Source of the DNA: Auriscalpium vulgare
Lineage: Eukaryota > Basidiomycota > Agaricomycetes > Russulales > Auriscalpiaceae
DNA: 64,000 bases
Assembly: GCA_019915015.1 (NCBI GenBank)
Contig: JAHBBC010000008.1
Span: 1,736,001-1,800,000, forward strand
Reading direction: 5' to 3'
Made by a program: the position numbers and the translations under genes. The notes beneath the pieces are model-generated. The model made no database searches. It was not told the DNA's origin and saw only the letters and a program-made list of their open reading frames with translations. Numbering within the stretch: position 1 is the stretch's first letter; every line of letters begins with the position of its first letter. Of the stretch, positions 1-10,400 are shown piece after piece.

Positions 1-29
1 TGGTATGGCAATGAATGTCAGTTTCAGCG

Positions 30-1362
30 TCAAGGTTCCGGTATGGGAGCCTTCTTCGTAAGAATATAACCTGCTGTGCGATACAGATAGCCGCACGCAC
101 GGAAGAAACGAACAATACCGATCTCCTGCCGCCTCACAATCCGAGAGCGCAACTTGCGCGTACTCAAGGATTTCCGTATCTCCGCAAACCGACAGACGAC
201 CTCGTCGATCGTCGGACGCTTCTCCGGGTCTTGCTGAATCATATCCGCCACCAAAGGCTCGACGAACTCGAACCCCAGCCGTTTCTGTATGTGTCGAAGA
301 CTCAGCGAGGCAAACACAAAACGAAAGAGGAACTCACACGGATGAACTCCGCCCGAATCAAGTTGCCGAGGTAGTATATATCGGTGAAGAAGGGGTTGCA
401 CGGCTTCGACTGGTCCTGATTTTCAGGTGCCGACTTGTCGCCGCCGTGGAGGGGATATTCCAAAGGCGGTCCGGCAGAAGGGTCGTAACGGCGCGACAGC
501 CCAAAGTCAATCAGATAGTACTTTGGGGGGCGCTGCGTGCGCGTGTAGTGCTTGGCTTTACCCTTGAAATCCGGCCGACGACGCAGCTTCTCGGGATGGA
601 ACGAGTTAGGGTACATGGGCGACGGGTCGAGCATGATATTGGCAGCGGTACAGTCCCTGTAGGGCTAGTCAGGAATGTGACGCCAATGTAGAGGAGGCGT
701 ACCGATGCGCGATATTACGCTCGTGCACGAACTGCAAACCCTACCAAGAATCGTCGCTGTGAGGACAAGCCCAACAAAGAGACCCTTTCGCGACATACCT
801 CAAATATCTGAGAAATAAACGCAACCGCCTCTCCGTACGTCTCGAATTTGGGGTTGTCAAACGGCCGGAGGAGCGGCATGACCATGATTCTGTCCCGGTC
901 GGCATTCGGCAGCTCGATGACCTCGAGTACCGGGACGCTGTGATTGCGCGGGTCGGACCTGAGCTGCTCCGAGTTGAGAAACGCGGTAATCTCAAGCTCG
1001 TGCGGGCCCTCCTCGCGCTTGAGGTATTTCAGCATCACGGGCTTGCCGTCCGAGATGCGCGTCGCGTCCAGCGCAACACGTTTCTGGCGGCCGGACATCA
1101 GTGCAACCGCTAAACGACAAATATAAATGGGTCTGACCATGTTATGGATCCCATCCTCCGTCTTGAAGTAGAGCTTATTCGTACCGCGCCATGACGGTAT
1201 CCAGTCCTCGCGGAAGCGAGGTCGCAGTCGATACCCGGCTTGTTCGAGTAGCTTCTCCCTCTTCACCCATCGGCGCTCGCCACGTGTGCGTCGCCCGGGG
1301 TTGGTGAAGTCTGCTCGGAGGCTTTCTTCAGTTCCTAGACTTTCCTGTGACAGATGGGCCAT
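30..1362 (-). CDS. Intact kinase-like protein (copy 1 of 3), 373 aa, five exons
   Basis: Splicing complement(30-284, 338-656, 703-740, 799-1083, 1138-1362) uses GT-AG introns of 46-58 nt and gives 374 codons with no stop until the end. The protein has the core marks of a eukaryotic protein kinase: a candidate beta-3 lysine in PVMLK (about K94), a catalytic loop HRDCTAAN (D184, N189; the HRD is created across the exon 3/4 junction), and DFG in YYLIDFGLSRRY (D233). No convincing glycine-rich loop is seen, so activity is not assured. The start is the ATG of MAHLSQESLG, which the other two copies share at the same place. Substrate and pathway are unknown; large lineage-specific kinase-like families are known in Agaricomycetes. 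It is the only undisrupted copy of the family here and is transcribed away from the gene at 1772. Confidence 0.85.
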
Positions 1363-1771
1363 GGAGGGAGGTGAACAGCGCAAGTTCGGTCTGCACGGTC
1401 CAAATTGGCGGTGCTGATGAGTCAGCAGCCTTTGTTCCGCTTTTGTTCTCCGCGACAATTGGGACAACAGCGACGTACTACTACTACATACGCACCCACA
1501 ACTCCTTTCTTGTTCCCCGCGACCCCGGGATTGTGCTTATCGACAGATAAAAAATGTCATCAGCGGGTGTAACCTCGTCGGAAGGACTCTGGACAGGGTG
1601 AAGGGCGACACCATTTGCGTTCACCACGCGGTCCGACCTGCCCACAACCGCGCGACAACGGACTATATATACTTCGGGCTCTCGTACTCAAGACTCTCTG
1701 TCCCCTCTCTGTGCCGCATCTCTCAGTCTGCTCGCCGATACCACTCTTCTTCATATACTCTCGTTATCACA
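1363..1771. promoter_or_regulatory. Divergent intergenic promoter region with TATA box
   Basis: This 409-bp stretch lies between two divergent genes. A TATA-like CTATATATAC at about 1663-1672 sits roughly 105 bp upstream of the plus-strand ATG at 1772 and is followed by a pyrimidine-rich leader, as expected of a fungal core promoter. No comparable element was identified for the minus-strand kinase gene. Confidence 0.5.
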
Positions 1772-2779
1772 ATGGCTGGTAACGGTTCCAACCGTTTCGT
1801 CGACGACTATCTCCCTCAGCTTACTGGTGGGCTGGTTGAGGCCGTCGTTGACTTACCCGCCAAGGGCGGTATGAAGATCCTCCGCGGTAACATACCTGCT
1901 GTGCAGGTGCGCGAGGGTGATGAATTCATGGAGGGTGCTTTGAAGCTTCTCGCACGCTACGTGGGCGACATTCCACGGGAGGATCAGCTGGAAGCCCAGC
2001 ATCATTATAATGTGTATGTCGCTGAGATATTCTACCTGCTTCGCTGGTATGCGAGTGTTGCCTTCTCACAACATGATCGGCGCAGCGCAAAAGATCAGAA
2101 AAAGGCCCTCGATGCCAACGGGTCGTTCTACCGGATCTTCAACTCCCGTGGCTATAGAAAAGTTGCAGAGAAGGCCTACAGAGTCGTCAAGGTATATCTG
2201 ACTCCACGATTACTTCCTGATTTCTTACTTACACGTGTGACTCCTCCATAGACTTCATCGCAGAACTACATCGAGCGCAGAGTTTTTGAGCAAATAAATA
2301 ACCCAAATGACGTTAATCCTGATGGTTCAGCTCTTCGCGCGTCGTGTGGGTCAGCTCACTGACGCTTTCCTACCAGGTACTCCAGCTGGCACCGCCGGCT
2401 CGCAGCCAGAAACCGCTCACTTCGACCCCACCTCCACGAGCATCACGGACCCCTTCACAGACCGCCACAGGGCCGCCGCCAGCAGCATCTTCGGCGATAG
2501 CGTATCGGCGTTCTCGCTGGAGGTCTACCAATCAAATGAAACGATGGGTTAGTGCTGAAACATCACCTATGCCCCCACCGATTGCTGATTATTCTGACCA
2601 GAGAACGTCGCGGTCATTACGACGGAGACACCGGGAGAGAACCCTTCCTTTGCAGTCTTGTCTTTGGGGACCGCGGACGCGCCCGGTAGGATGACATCTT
2701 TATCTGCGAGGCTACAGACCTGAGACTGATTGACCCGCTAGATGCTTCGATCGACGGCGACGCGGCGGAGGCGCATTGA
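1772..2779 (+). CDS. Uncharacterised protein, 261 aa, five exons
   Basis: Exons 1772-2191, 2252-2324, 2377-2547, 2602-2685 and 2742-2779 join in frame (786 nt) with four GT-AG introns of 52-60 nt, a strong sign of a real gene. The protein starts MAGNGSNRFVDDYLPQL. The first 140 residues look like a compact, mainly helical soluble domain with a charged segment around DRRSAKDQKKALDANG. The second half is Ser/Thr/Pro/Ala-rich, probably disordered, and ends in an acidic alanine-rich tail. There is no signal peptide or membrane segment. I do not recognise the family. A TATA box lies about 105 bp upstream. Confidence 0.7.
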
Positions 2780-3200
2780 TTCGGATCGTGTGACAATGTG
2801 GCGCTCATGCGCCTTGGCTGTTATGTACTTGCCGCTATCGCTCCAGACGCCGTGCGTCCGGATACCCACGTAATATGATTATGACCGACGAGTTTCAGCG
2901 CGTGCGGTTCACCGACTCTATAGTTGCGCTAAGCAAGGTCCCGTCAGCAGCGCTCGGACGCCCGCGGCGCTTCTTTCGATAGCGCTACCAGCGTCGTGCG
3001 GCCGTCCTTTGTTGCCTCGTTGCTTCATGGTCTTATGCTTGGTATGGCGGAGATTACTTGCACGTACAATAAACGGTTGTATTTGGAAGCGCATGCGGTG
3101 TCCACGAAGTCGCGAGGGAGTTAATGAGTGCGCATGGTATCAATATAATGTGATGTGAAATTGAAAGTCATACCAAGAATCACTAATACAGATACAAGCG
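2780..3200. other. Intergenic, no gene seen
   Basis: This is the shared 3' region between the uncharacterised plus-strand gene and the 3' end of kinase pseudogene copy 2. It is of ordinary composition and I see no repeats or structured elements. Confidence 0.6.
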
Positions 3201-3788
3201 TCAAGGTTCCGGAATGGGAGCCTTCTTCGTAAGAATATACCCTGCGGTGCGATACAGATATCCGCACGCACGGAAGAAACGAACGATACCGATCTCCTGC
3301 CGCCTCACGATCCTCGAGCGCAACTTGCGCGTGCTCAAGGATTTCCGTATCTCCGCGAACCGAGAGACGACCTCGTCAATCTTCGGACGCTTCTCCGGGT
3401 CTCGCTGAATCATATCCGCCACCAAAGGCTGGACGAACTCGAACCCCAGTCGTTTCTAGACGTGTACAGGGCTAAGAACGATGAACGGCGTAACAAAAGG
3501 CGTACTCACACGGATGAACTCCTCCCGGATCAGATTTCCGAGATAGTAGATGTCGGTGAAGAAAGGGTTACACGGCGTCGACTCGTCCTGATTTTCCGGG
3601 ACCGACTTGTCGCCGCCGTATAGCGGCAGGTCCAGAGGCGGTCCCTTCGCAGGATCGTAGCGTCGCGACAGCCCAAAGTCGATCAGATAGTATCTCGGAG
3701 GGCGCTGCGTGCGCGTGTAGTGCTTCGCCGTGCCCTTGAAATCTGGCCGGCGATCCAACTCCACAGGATGGAACGAATTCGGGTACAT

Positions 3789-3793
3789 CGACG
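3789..3793. repeat. 5-bp target-site duplication, left (CGACG)
   Basis: CGACG directly precedes the 5' LTR and is repeated at 16323-16327 after the 3' LTR. Removing the element and one copy restores the sequence seen in kinase copies 1 and 3 (catcgacgacgggtcgagc versus catgggcgacgggtcgagc in copy 1). Confidence 0.9.
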
Positions 3794-4406
3794 TGTGACG
3801 GGAGAAAGAGGCCCGGAGGTAACGCGGGCAGAAGGTCATCAGTCTCGACGCAGGACGCTATTAGATTACTGTACAATAGATTAGATTAGTCGGAGTTTCA
3901 AGATGTCTGTAAGTATATAAGTCGTGTACTGACAGCATCGTGCAACATCAATACAACGTGTTTCTTTTTCCTTCTCTTTTTCTCGTCTCTTCGCCCTCCT
4001 CAATTCTCTTCAAGTCTCCCTCAAGCAAAGTAGTTGCTAGTCGACTACGAGAATCGACGACGCGACGACGCGACGAGTCACGAGCGCGTGAGGCTTCTCG
4101 AGCGCCAACAGCGCGCCCACAGAACCACACACGCGCGACGCACTTGGGCCGTCGGCGCCTCGCCCTTCTCTCTCTCGAGCCAGTCACCAGGAGGAAGCCT
4201 CCTAACGACTGAGCTCCCGCTCGGGCCTTGCGCCTACGGGCGTGATCACATCTCCTCGCCCTCCACTCCTTCCGTGCTACGGAGGAGGTCTGTCAACACG
4301 GGGAAGCCCCGTACCGACAGGACAACACACCTTTGGTTCCTCCCTGGGCTCGTCTCTCGCCCGTCCTACGCCCGAATCTCGAGACTCACCTATCAGAGGC
4401 GTCTCA
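3794..4406 (+). repeat. 5' LTR (613 bp)
   Basis: Begins TGTGACGGGAG and ends GGCGTCTCA (TG...CA ends). A TATA box (tatataa, about 3914-3920) followed by a pyrimidine-rich stretch marks the likely start of the retroviral-type transcript. It matches 15710-16322 base for base as far as I compared. Confidence 0.95.
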
Positions 4407-4478
4407 AAGGTGGACATATCCGGAACGTAGGACACGAAGACCGGTCCTGAGGAACTTTCTTCGCAAGTCGGGAACAGT

Positions 4479-7400
4479 ATGCCGCCGCCTAGCCCAAGTC
4501 ATTTACAGACTCCCTCCAGAGCGGCTACATTGGATTATTCTTTCACTCCCAGGCGCGCTGGAGAAGTGAAAGCCCAGTCGCGACATTTGCCAGCAGCCCC
4601 TCAGTCAGAGGAAGACATTACTTTGGACAATGCGTCTCGTGCGGAAATTGCGGACAGCATTTACGCGAAATTTCGCACTTCTCCCGACGACTACGAACCA
4701 TCTTTAGAAGCACGAGTGGAGGCTTTGATCAGTGCTCCGCTGTCACAACGATATATTCTACGAGATGGACCTCTATTACCCGTAGGATCGGAGCAATATT
4801 CGTTGAAATCTCATGCGTTGTGGCCTGCTATTGGAGTAGCCGCAGAGCTTCAGGATTTAATTTCACAACTCTATGCGCTCCTGGATCCCCCAAGGTCGAG
4901 CTTTGTCATTGACTATAACAATCATCTAATTGTTGCGCTGCGAGGATCCCGTACATTGAACGAGCTCGACTTAGCCTGGGAAATCCTCGTACACCGGCTT
5001 TCCTTAGCTGTCAAACACTTGGAGAAAGCTAGAGAGGAAATAGTAGGGTCGGTCAGAATCGCTTCGCCAGCCACAACCACGCAATCCGAGACAGTGCGAC
5101 TCCACGGACTAAGTACTCTTAACGTTCTCAAAGAGTATTTACAGCGGCCTGCTCTGAGAGAGCGTATGGATCAATTCATCATGGATTTACTACGGACAAA
5201 CGCACAAGCTCTACCTCACGAAGTCTGGCCTCTCCCAGACAATTTCCTCGATGAAGTCATAGCGGCCGAATCGCAGCCGCCTCCAAGAACTCTAGCGCCC
5301 TCTCCTCGACAGAATACTCTTATAACCCCACCTCGTATACGAGATGAGCCCGAGGAAGCCTCGGGACAGGGAAATAAGGGTAAAGGAAGAGAGGACGAGA
5401 CTATCATCGGAGAGCAACATACTCGGTACGAAAGCTTTGCGACAGGAGCCTCAAGTCGGCCTCGTTCTTCTCTACCTGCGCAGTTAACTCTTCAAAATGT
5501 GGAGCATCCGCCTTTTCGAAAAGCTGGAGATTTCTTTGAACGGTTCAATAAACCATCGGCTACGTACGTGTCACAGGTGTTACCGTATACGCCAGTACGC
5601 ATGGCCACTCAGGTTTCTATGGCCAGAGGCGACGTCACCCAAGGATTGGGGCTTCCCGGGGATATACCGGGAGCAGACCCGCTCCCTTCAGAACCGGAAA
5701 ATGTCGCCGAGCAGATTCAAGTGCAGAGAACACCCGAGGCAGATACTTCCTCCAAAGAAGTAGCGACGTACCTCGCTCCATCGATGTACAACGCGGAAAC
5801 AGGAAGCGTCTCGGCTATGCCATACAAACGCAATCTCTACGCTCAACCTCCGCTTCAGCCGGCCTTCTCCTTAGATGCCATGGGCGTAAAGACGCAGCCT
5901 ATCACCCAAGGCTTACCGGACCGTCAAACGCCTCCACACCTTCGAAGCGCGAATTTAAATAATTTCGCGACTCAACCTACACGCGTTGAGCGCACGGTGA
6001 ACTTCGAGGAACGTGTACCTTGGGACAAGCGTATGGCTAGAGACAATGGTGACGAATTCCCTACCGGGCCTTCCAGTTCTTTACCTCTCCTCAAAGGAGA
6101 ATGGCCCCGGAGCTCACCGCCGAAACCCGATCAGCAGAATCTTACTCCACCATGGGGCAGTAATTTCCCATTCGCGCCTCGCCGGAACACCCTCGTAACC
6201 GGTTTTCCCTCTAAACCTGACCCTCTTCCTGAAGATCCATCAGCCGGGTACTCGAACCACGGAGACTCGGCTGAACCAGCTGGCGGAGGAGTTCCTGGAG
6301 GAGGACCCCCAGGATGGCCTCCTTCACTAGGAGGAGCAGGAGGATCGGGAGGTGGACCCCCTGGAGGTCCCCCAGGATTTCCGGGCGGAGGGCCGCCCGG
6401 CGGATATCCTGGAATGCCTGGAGGTGGCGGAGGACCACCTGGAGGAGGGTTGCCTGGAAATTTTCCAGGATATCCCGGAGGAATGCCTCCGGGTGGACCC
6501 TATGGACCGCCTGGAGGTGGAGGACCACCTGGAGGGCCACCCGGTGGAGGCGGAGGGCCGCCTCCGGGGTGGGGTTACCCTTGGCAGTGGCACGGTTATC
6601 CCAACAATCCTCAAGGTAACCTGAACCTCGGGCCGAGGTTAAAGGAAGAGCTAAGGCCCGATCATTTGCCCAGCTGGGATGGGAACAAGCATACCGCTAT
6701 TGCATACTTCGCCGATGTTCAGGAATTAGCGGTAATGAATGAGTCGCTTCCCGCGGCCATGGGACGTTGGCTATGGACGCAGCTCAAGGACAACTCGCGA
6801 GTGAAGCGGTGGTGGATCCAGGTGTCGAGGCGCATGAAAACCTACATGATGGCCAACCACTTGAATTGGCTGAACGGTCTCAAATCCGTATTCCTGGGAC
6901 GTCAATGGCAGTTGGAACGGAACATGGAATTCACGGAGATGTTCTTCCGTCAAAAGGGACATGAACGTGAAATGCCCGAGGATTACCTACAGAGGCGCAT
7001 TATGTATGCTCGCGCTCTCCTGAACACGGATAACGGAGGACCCGAAGAAGCCCAGATCGTCCTTCGCAACGTACCCTCTAGCTGGATGACGACTCTGAAT
7101 GTGCCGTTACCATTAAGCACGGACGATCTCACTCGAAGGGCTCAGGATAACGCCTTAGCTCTAATTGCTGCTTCGCGTAATTCCAGCGATTTGGTATCTA
7201 AAGAAGAGATACCACAGTTAGTCCGGCAAGCGATACGTGAAGAGAATGCCCGGCCCTTCCGGCCTAGAGCATTCCGCGGCCGTAATGATAGAGGCCAAGC
7301 GTCCGTCCATCTAGCTTCCGGGAACGGGGATGAAGCTGAAGAAGCTGAATTCCCTATCGTTAATGAAGATGACGAGGAGAATCTAAGTGCCCCGGACCAA

Positions 7401-10400
7401 GTCGACCCCGCCGTATCAGCACAAGTATTCGCTACGTTGGTTAAACGGCAGAGGGCTCCTCCGAAAGGAGGTTATCCTTTTCCTAAAGCTGATGGCACGA
7501 AGTCCCTTGTCAAACCACCTCCTTCACCTTGCAAGCTTTGTGGGAGTAAACATCATTGGGACCGAGAATGCCCTCACTGGCCGACTTACGTCAAGAAGAA
7601 GGAAGTAAATCTTTTGAGCGCGGGATTAGAGTCGGATAGGTCTCCGGAGGATGAACTCATGTATAATACTTTGTTTGAAGCGTACCTAATGGAAGCTATT
7701 TCTTCAGCTTATATCGTATCGCGCCAGAGCGAATGGTCGGAAGCCGACCATGAGACGATAGAAATGAGATCCATTGAGAAGCAGGCAGATATTGGGCAGG
7801 AAATCCCGTCCGTACGAGAAGTGCTGACAGCGCGTACTCGAGGAAACCTCGAGAAAATCGTACGGACCCCCTCTCCTACTGTAGAGGAAGTGGAAGACGA
7901 GTATTACACTCAATTAAGGCTCCACGGTCGACCAAGTCCTAGCGACGGCAGTCTCATAGAACGAATTGAGGCATTGCAAGCCGGAACGCCTGAGATGGAG
8001 ATCATCAAATTAAAGAGGAAGCGCACTTCTATCCCCGGAATGTCAGCCGTAGGCGTGTCAGTAGTGTCCATGAGAGGACGAATCATGATTCCCTCTGGAC
8101 CTTTGCGCGATTTACGACTAGATTCATGCGCAGATATCTCTCTCCTCTCCAAATCGACTTATGATCAGCTAGTTAATCCGCCGGCCCTGAGGCAGGGGTT
8201 GAAGTTGAAGCTCGTGCAATTGACAGCTAAGGAGGCTTCCTTACATGGATATGTAATGTTACCCATTTTCGTGCACACGGTCGACGGAAGAGAACTCCAA
8301 CTAGAAGTCGAGGCGTACGTGGTATCGAACATGTCGGTGCCCATTCTATTAGGAGAGGACTTCCACCAAGCTTATGAGTTGGCTGTTGAACGAAACTTGG
8401 AATCAGGAACTCGAGTATACTTCGAAGGACGGAAATACGAGGTTCTAGCTGAAAGAGTTCAAGAGTCAAATGGGAAGGAAGCTCGGATAGCGAAAAGGGT
8501 ACTGGGGGCTCCACTGGCACGCTTTATTCTCGCCAAAGCTCATCGTCGGAACAAGGCGAAGCGCAGAGTCTTGAGAAAGGATGCGGAAGGTCCACGAAGC
8601 GTGCGGGTATCTAGTGACGTCAAAATTCCCCCACATTCAGTGAAGCGTGTACAAGTCTCCGCTAGCTTCACGGACGAGCGCACTTGGATGGTAGAGAAAT
8701 CTATGGTAGCTTCGTCCAGAGCTCCCGTCTTCGTAGTTCCCAATACTCTTCTGAACCAATCGTCTCCGTACCTCCCGGTAGCGAATACGTCAGCGCACCC
8801 TAAGATGCTGCGGAAAGGAGAAGTCGTAGGACATCTGGTCGACCCTGCTAAATTCCTGGATGCCCCCGGGAGTGTCGAGAATTCGGAAGCTTTAGCAAAT
8901 CACGCAAGCGTCCTCAAGCAGTTAGTACACGCGAACTTAAACTTGCAATCTGAAGTAAGAGATGCGGAAGTCAGGGTTGCTCCCGAAAGGCCGACGGAAG
9001 CCGTCGAGCCAGAACCTCAGGAAGAGGAGATTTGGGGGCCCAAAACTGCTGAAGTGCCCGATCCAACCATATGGCCATCTCAAGACATGGAAGAGCTCCT
9101 CGATGTAGGGCAACTTCCGGAGGAGCTGAGAGAACGAGCTTGGGAAATGCTGCGACGCAGACAACGAGCATTTGGATTTGATGGAAGATTGGGAAAGCAC
9201 CAATCGAGGGTACACATTCGTACCGAGGACGGACAAGTGCCTATAGCCGTGCCCATGTACGGGAGCTCTCCGGCCAAACGAATGGTTATTGAAGAGCAAC
9301 TTAATGTGTGGTTTGAGCAAGGGGTCATTGAACCATCCGTTAGCCCTTGGAGCGCTCCGGTCGTCATCGTCTACCGAAATAACAAGCCAAGATTTTGTGT
9401 AGACTACCGGAAGCTCAACGCAGTCACTGTCCCAGACGAATTTCCTATTCCACGCCAGTCTGAGATTCTTTCTTCACTCTCAGGATCTCAAGTCTTGTCA
9501 TCTCTGGACGCTCTAGCCGGATTCACTCAGTTAGAGATGGCCCCGGAGGATGTAGAGAAAACTGCCTTTCGCACGCACAAAGGGCTCTTCCAGTTCTTGA
9601 GGATGCCCTTCGGACTACGTAACGGCCCTTCGATCTTCCAACGCGTCATGCAAGAGATCTTGTCCCCGTACCTCTGGTTGTTTTGTCTGGTCTACATAGA
9701 CGACATAGTGGTTTATTCGAGGAGCTATGAAGAACACATTGAACATTTGGACAAAGTACTCGGAGCCATTGAGAAATCAGGAATTACATTATCTCCGAAG
9801 AAATGTCATCTTTTCTATAGTTCCATCATTCTACTCGGACACAAAGTCTCTCGGTTAGGTTTGTCGACGCACAAACAAAAGGTGGAAGCCATCTTGAAGA
9901 TGCCGAGGCCTACTAAGGTGGCCGAATTACGCACGTTCCTGGGGATGGCGGTGTATTTTTCAGCGTTCATACCACACTACGCTACACTTGCAACTCCTCT
10001 ATTCTCGCTGACCCGGAAGGGAGCTGCATGGAATTGGCGTGCCGAACACGAAAGAGCCTTCGAAGAGATCAAGAAAGCTCTATCTCGTGCTCCGGTACTG
10101 GCGCATCCGGAGATGGGGAAGCCCTATCGGTTGTATACGGATGCTTCCGGAGACGGTCTAGGGGTTACCTTGCAACAAGTGCAAATAATGGCCTTGAAAG
10201 ATCTGAAAGGAACGAGGACTTATGAGCGTGTCCGTCGGGCATACGAGTTGGGGAAGCCGGTTCCCAAGCTCACGACCACTTTATCGAGCAAGATTATTGA
10301 CTGTGATTACGAGAGCTCCTGGGGAAGCTCTTTCGAGGATACGACCGTACAAGTCGAAAGGGTAGTAGGATATTGGAGTCGAACTTTCAAACCAGCGGAA

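Noticed and set aside
1598..1771. Upstream extension of the five-exon gene to an earlier ATG
   Set aside because: The extension would start upstream of the TATA box and read through the leader; the ATG at 1772 has the better context and position.
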